This document shows, piece by piece, positions 17,442 to 24,459 of a stretch of 29,856 nucleotides of DNA. The notes beneath the pieces were generated by a model that saw only the letters and a list, made by a program, of their open reading frames with translations, searched no databases and was not told the DNA's origin. This DNA comes from CAYQJL01 sp964612295 (GTDB taxonomy: Bacteria; Eisenbacteria; RBG-16-71-46; CAIMUX01; WJJG01), in contig CAZTDY010000050.1 in assembly GCA_964612295.1 (NCBI GenBank), forward strand, positions 1 to 29,856. Reading direction: 5' to 3'. The number at the start of each line of letters is the position of its first letter. Position 1 is the first letter of the stretch. A program made the translations under genes and the position numbers.

Positions 17442-18542
17442 CTACCGCTCCCGCGCCCGATCCACCTTCGAAGCTCGGGTACTGGCGCTCCGCCCCTCTT
17501 CCCGGCGCTTACGTTCGAGGACCTTGCGCCACTGACTGATCTGCTTGTTCCGGGCCTTCTTGGCAGCCCGCACGCAGGCTTCCTTCGCCAGCCGCTTGTA
17601 GTTCACCAGACGCTTTGCATCGAGATCTCCCGCGTCGATCGCGGCTTGCACCGCACAGCCGGGCTCGCCCTCGTGCTGGCAGTCGCGGAACCGGCAGCGG
17701 GCGGCAAGCTCTTCGATGTCGGCAAAGGTCTTCTCGAGGCCTTCCTCATCGGTCCAGGGCTGAATGGTCTTCATCCCCGGCGTATCGATGAGAATACCGC
17801 CCTCAGGTAGGACGATCAGCTCGCGGGTAGTCGTCGTATGCACTCCCTTTCGATTCCAGTCGCTGATTTCGGTTGTCGCCTGACGCTCCTCACCCAGGAG
17901 CGCGTTGACAATCGTCGACTTCCCGACACCAGACGAACCGAGGAATGCGTAGGTCGACCCGGCGCGCAGATAGGTCCGCACCTGATCCACACCGTCCCCA
18001 TCCAGGGCGCTGAGGGTGTGCACGGGAATCTGCCGGGCGATCGACTTGACCTCTTGCACCCGCGCCTGCACGTCCTCGACGAGATCCGCCTTGTTGAGCA
18101 GGATCACCGGCATGGCGCCGCTATCCCAGGCGATCGTGACATATCGTTCGATCCGCCGCGGGTTGTACTCGACGTCCAGACCGCTCACCAAGAATACCGT
18201 ATCGACATTGGCCGCCAAGGTCTGCTCTTCGGTGCGGCCGGTCGTGACCGCCGTGCGGGTGAAAGCGCTATCGCGCGGCAGAAGAGCATGAATGAGGACG
18301 TGGCCGGAGGTGCCCGACTCGCCCACCACAACCCAATCCCCCGTGGTGGGGAACCGACTGGGGTCTTCCGTTTGAAACCGGAATCGTCCGGTGGTTTCGC
18401 CGGTGCAGTCTCCATCAGCGGAGAGCAGCAGATACCGGCCGCGATCTTCTCGAACGACCCGCGCAGGGCCGAATCCGTTCTCGGTGTGGTCCGCCATCTT
18501 GGCGACCCACTTCTCATTCCATCCCAGAGAAAGCAAATCCAT
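17442..18542 (-). CDS. rsgA: Small ribosomal subunit biogenesis GTPase RsgA
   Basis: 366 residues from ATG 18542; TTG 18557 is in frame but lies before the Shine-Dalgarno GAGGAG, which sits 7 nt from the ATG. It is a circularly permuted GTPase that assists late 30S subunit maturation. An OB-like N-terminal domain (RGRYLLLSADGD, GDWVVVGE) is followed by G4 NKAD (150-153), G1 GSSGVGKS (202-209) and G3 DTPG (253-256). The zinc-binding C283-x4-C288-x-H290-x5-C296 sits in the C-terminal helical part. The HTTTTREL segment after G1 is the usual switch region. The C-terminal tail is rich in Lys and Arg, as expected for rRNA contact. Length and motif order are normal, so the gene looks intact. It stands alone, convergent with the dehydrogenase gene. 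Confidence 0.96.
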   Translation of the reverse strand: MDLLSLGWNEKWVAKMADHTENGFGPARVVREDRGRYLLLSADGDCTGETTGRFRFQTEDPSRFPTTGDWVVVGESGTSGHVLIHALLPRDSAFTRTAVTTGRTEEQTLAANVDTVFLVSGLDVEYNPRRIERYVTIAWDSGAMPVILLNKADLVEDVQARVQEVKSIARQIPVHTLSALDGDGVDQVRTYLRAGSTYAFLGSSGVGKSTIVNALLGEERQATTEISDWNRKGVHTTTTRELIVLPEGGILIDTPGMKTIQPWTDEEGLEKTFADIEELAARCRFRDCQHEGEPGCAVQAAIDAGDLDAKRLVNYKRLAKEACVRAAKKARNKQISQWRKVLERKRREEGRSASTRASKVDRARER

Positions 18543-18563
18543 TCGAGGTCTCCTCAAGAGATA

Positions 18564-18572
18564 AGCATAGCA
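18564..18572 (-). promoter_or_regulatory. Extended -10 element upstream of rsgA
   Basis: On the minus strand this reads TGCTATGCT (TGN plus TATGCT), 21 nt before ATG 18542. No strong -35 is seen. It resembles the extended -10 elements near 12818, 18913 and 26514. Confidence 0.35.
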
Positions 18573-18912
18573 CGCGAGCAGGTCGAAACCGCCCGGGTGC
18601 GACCATTTGGATCGTTAGATTGGGTTTGCGTGCGTCACTGGGGTTAGACAGGCCCGCAGAAGGCGGGCAGACCGCTCAGAGGGAAGATCGGGTGGCAGAA
18701 GAGGCTGCGCCGTTCTTCTATGAGGTCGGGCCCTCGAGGCCTGCTGTCCCAGCCGTCGGTCTCACAAGCACCAACATCAAAAAGCCTCCTTTCGCCCGTG
18801 TTCCTGATCGCGCAAATGCGGAAGAGAGTCTCATGTCCCGGGCCGGCAACCGTGCGGGTTGACACCCAGCCGCCCTCTTTCGCATCATTCCTCATTGAGT
18901 TATTGGCCCGGT
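18573..18912. other. Intergenic region between divergent rsgA and the glycosyltransferase gene
   Basis: No gene is convincing here. It holds a GC hairpin (GCCCGC-agaa-GGCGGGC, near 18652-18670) and the structured element at 18816-18885. A 19-codon minus-strand frame (ATG 18777 to TAG 18718) has a well-placed AAGGAGG but no recognisable product. Longer frames on both strands lack codon-like composition. Confidence 0.5.
18816..18885 (+). other. Unassigned structured element (possible RNA structure)
   Basis: ATGCGGAAGAG (18816-18826) pairs with CTCTTTCGCAT (18875-18885). On the plus strand all 11 pairs form (one G-U), whereas the minus strand has an A-C mismatch there, favouring a plus-strand RNA. 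Inside, GGGC-c-GGC (18840-18847) pairs with GCC-GCCC (18869-18875), enclosing AACC...GGTT (18848-18851/18857-18860). An alternative GGGT/ACCC hairpin competes with the inner one. I cannot match it to a known riboswitch, and it lies upstream of the nearest promoter element rather than in a leader. Confidence 0.35.
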
Positions 18913-18921
18913 TGATACAAT
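18913..18921 (+). promoter_or_regulatory. Extended -10 promoter element for the glycosyltransferase
   Basis: TGATACAAT (TGN plus TACAAT), with TTGAGT at 18895-18900 as a possible -35 (15-bp spacer, short). It lies about 55 nt before the TTG start at 18976. Confidence 0.45.
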
Positions 18922-18975
18922 TCTTGCACGGAATCGGCCGGCTGACCAGCATCGATCCGTGAGGAGCCCCAAGAT

Positions 18976-20601
18976 TTGAGCAGACGGAGGATACGGAAAA
19001 GGTTTCGCGGCGAAACGAAGCCGCAGAAGGGCGAGCGACCCGCCCCTGCGCGCAACCGACGCGACACCCGCCAGCCGGGGTGGATCCCTTTCGCGGCTGT
19101 TGTCCTTCTGGCCGTGACCGCTCGCATCCTCTTTCTTCTGCGTCAGACCGACGCGGGGGAGCCGTTTTCCCTGCTTTTCTGGGGCGACACGTCGGCCTAT
19201 CTCGGCATGGCCACCTCCCTCTTCGGTAAGGTGCCGTTCGACCAGGGCATTCCCTTTCACCCGCCGGGCGTATCCTATTTCCTGGGCGCCGTTCTCTGGC
19301 TGGCCGGCTACGGGCCCGGCAATCCCGCTCTGCCGGCGTTGACCCTGAAACTCACCATGGCCCTGGTCGGCGGTCTGACCGTCGGCCTGTTCTACCTTCT
19401 CGTCCAACGTCTCTTCGGCCGCACGATCGCGCTGGCCAGTCTTCCGCTCGCGATCTTCTCCTTTGGACACTATTTGATGTCGTCGGCTCTGAATGCCGAG
19501 GTCCTCTTCCTGTGCCTTGTCATGAGCGTGCTGCTGGGTTGGAGCGTTCTAGCACCGCAGCTCAGCGAATCTACGCGCACCGGCGGGACCGCCCGTCACC
19601 TGATCTCCTCGGCCGGGCTCGGGGTTCTGGCGGGGCTGGCGTCCCTGGTGAGGGCCGAATTCCTGCTCACGACGCTGCTGACGGGCAGTCTCATCCTGAT
19701 CCTCAGAGGGCGTCGCGCGATGCTGCCGGTTCTCGCCTTCGTGCTCTTCTGCGGTCTGACGATCCTCCCCTGGACGATGCGTTCCCACGAAGGCCTGGCG
19801 GCCGTGAATCGTGCCAACGCCGATCGGCTGCCCCGGCCGTTGCCCGAGTGGGTGGTCGTCTCGGCCGCGGGGGCTCTCAACTTCGCCACCGCCAACAACG
19901 AGCACGCCAGCGGGGCGTTCGACACGCGGATGATCGACCGCCTGGTCCCCAACCGGCGGGGCCAGCAACTCGACGTGGCCGATCCCGAGGTCAATCGTCT
20001 CTTTGTCGATGGTTATCGCGTGGGGCTGACCTGGATGATTGATCACCCCGCGCAGGCCGTGCGCCTCCTCATGAGAAAGGTGCGCCTGGCCGCCGACGCG
20101 ATGGAGTTGGGCTACCTCCAGGGGAACCTGCCCGTCGGCGTGAGCGGCGACCGGCGGCCCGTGGATCTCTTCACCTCGCGGAGTGGTTGGCTGCCCCTGC
20201 TTCAGCTTGCCCTCGCGCTCTTGGGAGCCTGGCGCCTGCTGAGGTCCAAACCGCTCCCCGGGATCGACCGGCGAGCATGGATGCTCCTTCTCCCCCACGC
20301 GATCACGACCGCGGTGGTGATCGTGGCCTTCTTCGGATTCGTGCGATTCGGGATGCTGCTGATCCCGCTCTTGTGGATCCTGGTGGGAGCCGGGTGCCTT
20401 GCTCTTCTGGAGAGGCTGCCCTGGTCGCCTCGCTGGCGCCAACGGCCGGAGCGGGGCGTCTGTATCCTGCTCCTTTTCCTCCTCGCGGTGGAGATCGTGG
20501 GCGCCCTGAGCGGCCCCCTGACGCTGGATGCCACGGGTACCCAACTGCCCGGAGGCCGGCAGTTGAATCCGGATGAACTCGTCCACATCAGCACTCGGTA
20601 G
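18976..20601 (+). CDS. GT39/ArnT-like membrane glycosyltransferase (dolichyl-phosphate-mannose mannosyltransferase family)
   Basis: 541 residues starting at TTG 18976, with GAGGAG 9 nt upstream; no in-frame ATG or GTG fits better. A basic cytoplasmic N-terminus (~30 residues) leads into about ten to twelve transmembrane helices (for example IPFAAVVLLAVTARILFLLRQ). The first extracytoplasmic loop carries FWGDTSAYLGMA, whose acidic residue corresponds to the catalytic Asp of GT-C enzymes, followed by HPPGVSYFLGAVLW, typical of PMT_2 domains. Such enzymes move a sugar from a polyprenyl-phosphate donor onto lipid, glycan or protein on the outer face of the inner membrane. The acceptor cannot be inferred: no cell-wall or polysaccharide genes adjoin it. 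The gene appears monocistronic, with no clear terminator after it. Confidence 0.85.
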   Translation: MSRRRIRKRFRGETKPQKGERPAPARNRRDTRQPGWIPFAAVVLLAVTARILFLLRQTDAGEPFSLLFWGDTSAYLGMATSLFGKVPFDQGIPFHPPGVSYFLGAVLWLAGYGPGNPALPALTLKLTMALVGGLTVGLFYLLVQRLFGRTIALASLPLAIFSFGHYLMSSALNAEVLFLCLVMSVLLGWSVLAPQLSESTRTGGTARHLISSAGLGVLAGLASLVRAEFLLTTLLTGSLILILRGRRAMLPVLAFVLFCGLTILPWTMRSHEGLAAVNRANADRLPRPLPEWVVVSAAGALNFATANNEHASGAFDTRMIDRLVPNRRGQQLDVADPEVNRLFVDGYRVGLTWMIDHPAQAVRLLMRKVRLAADAMELGYLQGNLPVGVSGDRRPVDLFTSRSGWLPLLQLALALLGAWRLLRSKPLPGIDRRAWMLLLPHAITTAVVIVAFFGFVRFGMLLIPLLWILVGAGCLALLERLPWSPRWRQRPERGVCILLLFLLAVEIVGALSGPLTLDATGTQLPGGRQLNPDELVHISTR

Positions 20602-20659
20602 CCCGATCCGCCGGAATCAGCCAGTACGACCCCCGCACGCATCACACCTGTAACCAATT

Positions 20660-20776
20660 CATATACATAGAGTTACCTCGATGCGGCCCGGATCTCCAGA
20701 CCATCGAGTGGCCTTTCTCATTTTTCCCAGCTGTATTACTTGACATATACACCAATGCAGTCGTAAAGTGTATTAC
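20660..20776 (+). promoter_or_regulatory. Promoter/operator region of the GntR-ABC operon
   Basis: A locally AT-rich stretch in GC-rich DNA. It contains a consensus -35 TTGACA (20740-20745) with TAAAGT (20764-20769) as a -10 at 18-bp spacing. There are two direct copies of CATATACA (20660-20667, 20744-20751), two of GTATTAC (20733-20739, 20770-20776), and an inverted pair ATACAC...GTGTAT (20747-20752 / 20768-20773). The half-site pair overlaps the promoter, as expected for an autoregulating YtrA-type GntR repressor. The binding assignment is inference. The rest of 20602-20841 shows only the ribosome binding site of the next gene. Confidence 0.5.
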
Positions 20777-20841
20777 GTACCTAATGCACTTGTCCGCGGC
20801 TCGGGGGACGGCCCCGCAGGCGGACGAGGGGGAGGTCGAGA

Positions 20842-21237
20842 ATGAGACGACACACTCGAACACTGATGGTTCTCTTGCTCGCCACGGTGCTCCTGGGCGC
20901 TTTGCAGGCCCCAGCCGGCGAGATGGTGCGCCAGGCACCCACCGAGGTTCAGCAGTCGCGCCCCTGGCTTCAGAAGTGTCTCTGCGCGGAGGAAGTCTCT
21001 TTGGGGTTCTTCCTCACCCTGGAACCGGCCGACGCATCGGGCGGCCCGGGTGAATCTGTCGAGACGGATGGATCCGATCACACCGCCGACAACGGCACGC
21101 TCCAGTCGGAGGACGATCCCAATCTGATCGACGGCGCAAGGCGAGTTCTCGCCACGGTGCGGGTCTTTGTGGAGCTGTCGCTGCGGATCCTGGATCACAT
21201 CCTCCGGGAATGCAGCTGGATCTCGGGCGCGCATTGA
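20842..21237 (+). CDS. Small secreted protein of unknown function, first gene of the ABC operon
   Basis: 131 residues with GGGGGAGGT a few bases before ATG 20842. The N-terminus (RRHTRTLMVLLLATVLLGALQAPAG) is a Sec signal peptide. The mature part of about 105 residues has a Cys pair (KCLC), an acidic Ser/Gly/Asp-rich middle (about residues 65-95) and a predicted amphipathic helix near the end (ARRVLATVRVFVELSLRILDHI) followed by a final Cys. I recognise no family. Its position directly after the operator-like promoter and 11 nt before the GntR gene suggests it is co-expressed with the transporter and may act with it at the membrane surface. It is too short for a substrate-binding protein. The promoter, ribosome binding site and signal peptide together make a real gene likely. 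Confidence 0.7.
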   Translation: MRRHTRTLMVLLLATVLLGALQAPAGEMVRQAPTEVQQSRPWLQKCLCAEEVSLGFFLTLEPADASGGPGESVETDGSDHTADNGTLQSEDDPNLIDGARRVLATVRVFVELSLRILDHILRECSWISGAH

Positions 21238-21248
21238 AAGGAAGCCGC

Positions 21249-21674
21249 ATGCTGATTGTGGTCGATCCACATAGCGGGGTGCCCGTCTACCGGCAACTGA
21301 TGGATCAAATCAAGTTCCACATTGCCAGCGGTCTGCTCAAGCCGGGTGACGAGTTGCCATCCACGCGGGCGCTCTCGGCGGAGCTGGGGGTCAATCCCAT
21401 GACGATCAGCAAAGCCTACAGCTTCCTCGAACGGGAGGATGTGATTGAAAGGCGCCCCGGCAGGCCCTTGATCGTGAAGGCTCTTCCGACCGATCAACTT
21501 CAAGACCGCAAGCTCGAGCAGTTGCGCGAGAGCTTTGCCCCCACGATCACAATGATCCGCCAACTGGGCATCGATGAGGCGGAAGCCCGAAGAGTATTTG
21601 ATGAGCTACTGGCCGGACAGGACTTGGGCGACGTAGTTGAAGGCGACGGCCAGGAGGGAGAGACGGAATCATGA
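21249..21674 (+). CDS. GntR-family (YtrA subfamily) transcriptional regulator
   Basis: 141 residues from ATG 21249, preceded by AAAGGA; the frame is open further upstream, but those codons overlap the previous gene. The N-terminal ~75 residues form a GntR winged helix-turn-helix: VPVYRQLMDQIKFHIASGLLKPGDELPS, then LGVNPMTISKAYSFLEREDVI, then the wing (RRPGRPLIV). The short helical C-terminus with no effector-binding domain is typical of the YtrA subfamily. Those regulators usually repress their own ABC transporter operon and respond to cell-envelope stress in Firmicutes. The stop overlaps the ATPase start (ATGA), so the two are translationally coupled. The likely operator is the inverted repeat near 20747-20773. 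The inducer is unknown. Confidence 0.9.
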   Translation: MLIVVDPHSGVPVYRQLMDQIKFHIASGLLKPGDELPSTRALSAELGVNPMTISKAYSFLEREDVIERRPGRPLIVKALPTDQLQDRKLEQLRESFAPTITMIRQLGIDEAEARRVFDELLAGQDLGDVVEGDGQEGETES

Positions 21675-22564
21675 ACACCGTGACATTCGAGAACATCCAT
21701 CGGGCATACAAGCGGGGCGTCAAAGTCCTGGAAGGCGTGACCTTCGCGGTCAACCCCGGAGAGGTCGTCGGCCTGCTCGGCAAGAATGGCGCCGGGAAGA
21801 CAACGCTCATTCGTATCGCCATGGGGATGATCGAACCTCAACAAGGGGAGGTGAGGCTCTTCGGGCTCGACCCTCGCGAGGACCCGATCGACGTCAAACG
21901 CCGGGTCGGATACGTCTCCGAGGATCAGATTCTCCCTCCGTTCCTGCGAGTCGGTGAGGTGATCGACCTTCACCGGGGGCTCTTCCCCACCTGGGACGAC
22001 AATATGGCCGATCGTCTCGGCAAACGCTTCGACCTCTCCCCTAACGCGCGGATCGGTACGCTCAGCAAGGGCCAGGCGCGGCAGGTGGCGCTCTTGTGCG
22101 CGGTGAGCCATCGCCCGGAGGTGTTGATCTTGGACGAACCAGCCGGCGGACTCGATCCAGCAGCGCGCCGCGAGTTTCTCGAAACCTCGATTCAGCTCTT
22201 GAACGATCAGGGTTCGACCATCCTGTTCTCATCCCACTACATGAATGATGTCGAACGGATGGCCGGACGTGTGGTGCTGCTGCACGACGCGCGGATCCTG
22301 GTGGATCGGCCATTGGACCATCTGCGCGAAAACCACGCGCTGGCACTCATCCCCCACGGTCCCGACACGTCCCGCGATCGGATCCTCGGTCTGAAGGGTT
22401 GCCTGGGCGTGCGGGAGCGTACCGACGCGATGCACGCGGTGTTCGGACTCGAACCGGAGGAATCACAGGCACTGATCTCGCGTGAACTCGGGGTCTCGTC
22501 TGCCCGCTGCCGCAACGTGGCATTGGAAGAGATGTTCATCGAACTGGTCGGAGGGCAGTCGTGA
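21671..22564 (+). CDS. ABC transporter ATP-binding protein
   Basis: 297 residues. Walker A GKNGAGKTT (37-45), Q-loop Q86 (SEDQILPPF), signature LSKGQ (131-135), Walker B VLILDEP (151-157, catalytic E156) and H-loop H189 (SSHYMNDV) are all intact. The C-terminal ~90 residues form the extension seen in CcmA/YtrB-like exporters' ATPases (RDRILGLKGCLGVRE...). It energises the two permeases downstream: its stop overlaps the GTG of the first (GTGA). No binding protein is encoded, so an exporter or a mechanotransmitting complex is more likely than an importer. The order GntR, ATPase, permeases follows the ytr-type operons of Gram-positive bacteria. Confidence 0.93.
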   Translation: MNTVTFENIHRAYKRGVKVLEGVTFAVNPGEVVGLLGKNGAGKTTLIRIAMGMIEPQQGEVRLFGLDPREDPIDVKRRVGYVSEDQILPPFLRVGEVIDLHRGLFPTWDDNMADRLGKRFDLSPNARIGTLSKGQARQVALLCAVSHRPEVLILDEPAGGLDPAARREFLETSIQLLNDQGSTILFSSHYMNDVERMAGRVVLLHDARILVDRPLDHLRENHALALIPHGPDTSRDRILGLKGCLGVRERTDAMHAVFGLEPEESQALISRELGVSSARCRNVALEEMFIELVGGQS

Positions 22565-24441
22565 TCTTGGGTATGATCGGACGCAATCTCGCCACGCGAG
22601 GTTTGTGGCGGTGGCTGGGCATCTGCGGCATCAGCATGGCCGTGGCCCAGGGGATTCGGTTCATGCGTCTCCATGACCGCGGCGCAGATCTGAGCCCTGA
22701 AGAAGCCGTCACGCTGACGGCGGCCGTCCTCATTGCGCCCCTCCTTCCATTCCTTATCTATGCGGGCTCCGCTCAGAGATACAGTGCGATGGAGGCGGCG
22801 CTCCCCCTGCCGGTCCGCCGCCTCTGGCTCGCCCATGTGGGGGCGCTTCTGCTCGAAGGGCTGGCCCTCCTGCTCGTGATGATCGGTCTGCTGATCGGCA
22901 TGGAATCCCTGCTGGCGGGGTCAACCGACGGAGGGCTGATCCACAGCGGTGCCGATCTCTTTCACATGGTGACCCACACCACCGCCGCCGTCGTTCTGGC
23001 CATCACGATCATGCTCATCATTCGTCCGGCCGGAATGCGCCTCTCAACGAGGACGAGAGAGCACACGCTCCTGGTCATCCTCGTGCCCGTCTACGTCTCC
23101 GGCATGGTGGTCCTGAGTCGGCTGCCCGTCTACTTCGGGCTCATTCTCCTGGCGCTCAGCGCGCTTCTGCTGTGGCAAACGTACGGACGGTTGGGGGCGG
23201 TGATCGACTTCGCACTGCCCCGAGGTGCTGCCGGGCCCTCCGGAGGTCCGATCGAAGAGCACGGGTGGTCGACGACTGCGCTCAAGCCCGGCGGCGGCAA
23301 TCGCAGGTGCTTTGTGCTCAACGTGATCTGGCGATCCCTGATGCACCGGTATCTGATCTGGCTCCTCTACCTCATCCTGGCCTTCTACGGCCTCATGCTC
23401 ACCGGAGGGCTGGCGCATCTGGGTTCAGATTGGGACTCGCGTCTGGGAATGATCCCGATGACCTGGTACCTGCTGCTCCTGATCCTTCCCGTCGGCCTCA
23501 AGAAAGGCGATATCCTGGACGCCTTTCCGATCCCGCGGGGCCGTATCTTCACGATGATCACCCTTCCTGCTGCCGCGTGCGTGCTGGTCGGATACGCGGG
23601 TGGACACATCTATGGGGTGTTCAAGGAGGAACCCACCAACAAGGTCATCTACGCCGAGCAGGAGTGTTGCCACAGCCTCCTGATCAACCTGGAGTACTTC
23701 GAGATCGATTGGGATGGGGCCCCACCGCCGGTCACCTCTCCTTGGGGGGAGGAACATGCCGCACGGACGATTCCCGTCTTCCGGGGCCTGTCGCCGGTGA
23801 TCTACAAGCCCTACACCGCCGCCGACTCGTGCAGCCTGGAGTTTTTGTCCTACCAGGTCAGCCGGGCGGCCGAGCGCGTCTATGGGCTGCAGATCGAGCC
23901 ATACGAAATTGCGAACCGCTACTTCGAGAAGGCGGGAGGCGATTCGATCAGACTGAAAGGTGAGGGACTGACGCTGGTCGAGGATTACGCTCCACCCTGG
24001 CCGTCTCGTCTCGAGAGACTGTTGCCCCCGCTGTTCGATCCGTCTCGAGGGGGCCTGTTTCCGATCATTGCCGTCCTGGTCGGCGTTCCCTGGCTCCTGC
24101 TCATGGCGCTGGGCTCTCAGATCTATCGGGCGTCGATTTCCACCGTGCGACGCAAGTGGTATCTGATCGCCATTCTGGGAGGCGTGCTGGTCGTCCACAT
24201 CGGCGCGTTCGGGTTTGCGGTGGTGGAGGTGGCCGAACCACACATCGTCACCGCCTTCGTCCTTATTCTGTCGAGCAAGATCGCCACTGCTTTGCCGGGG
24301 GGCGCGTTCAGCATGTACGTGCTGAGCGCACTGCTCATCTGGGCAAGCTATGCCTTCGCACAAAGACGTTTCGATAGAGTTGAGATCCCCGTGCAAAAAG
24401 GGCCCCTGCGCTACTTGCTGGGTGATTGGGCAGCCTCGTAA
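22561..24441 (+). CDS. Large ABC permease with extracytoplasmic domain (copy 1)
   Basis: 626 residues from GTG 22561, coupled to the ATPase by a 4-base overlap. An N-terminal bundle (~residues 15-210) and a second one (~255-345) give about eight transmembrane helices (for example LLLEGLALLLVMIGLLIGM, YLIWLLYLILAFYGLMLTGGL). Next comes an extracytoplasmic domain of about 150 residues (~350-500), with EIDWDG, PVTSPWGEEHA, PVFRG, PYTAAD and EFLSYQVSRAAERVY. The chain ends with about four more helices. The Cys pair in EQECCHS opens the domain. The same landmarks recur in the downstream permease, so the two probably arose by duplication and form a heterodimer. It is much larger than the usual ABC-2 permease. 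I know no named family for the inserted domain; the substrate is unknown. Confidence 0.82.
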   Translation: MILGMIGRNLATRGLWRWLGICGISMAVAQGIRFMRLHDRGADLSPEEAVTLTAAVLIAPLLPFLIYAGSAQRYSAMEAALPLPVRRLWLAHVGALLLEGLALLLVMIGLLIGMESLLAGSTDGGLIHSGADLFHMVTHTTAAVVLAITIMLIIRPAGMRLSTRTREHTLLVILVPVYVSGMVVLSRLPVYFGLILLALSALLLWQTYGRLGAVIDFALPRGAAGPSGGPIEEHGWSTTALKPGGGNRRCFVLNVIWRSLMHRYLIWLLYLILAFYGLMLTGGLAHLGSDWDSRLGMIPMTWYLLLLILPVGLKKGDILDAFPIPRGRIFTMITLPAAACVLVGYAGGHIYGVFKEEPTNKVIYAEQECCHSLLINLEYFEIDWDGAPPPVTSPWGEEHAARTIPVFRGLSPVIYKPYTAADSCSLEFLSYQVSRAAERVYGLQIEPYEIANRYFEKAGGDSIRLKGEGLTLVEDYAPPWPSRLERLLPPLFDPSRGGLFPIIAVLVGVPWLLLMALGSQIYRASISTVRRKWYLIAILGGVLVVHIGAFGFAVVEVAEPHIVTAFVLILSSKIATALPGGAFSMYVLSALLIWASYAFAQRRFDRVEIPVQKGPLRYLLGDWAAS

Positions 24442-24459
24442 GGAGAATGGTGAACAGCG

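Noticed and set aside
18718..18777. 19-codon minus-strand frame with a perfect Shine-Dalgarno
   Set aside because: Too short, no homology and no leader-peptide pattern relevant to a downstream gene.
18816..18885. SAM riboswitch (GGCAACC motif)
   Set aside because: The upstream GAGGGA segment, the AUGAA segment and the GGUGCUAAUUCC segment of the SAM-I consensus are missing.
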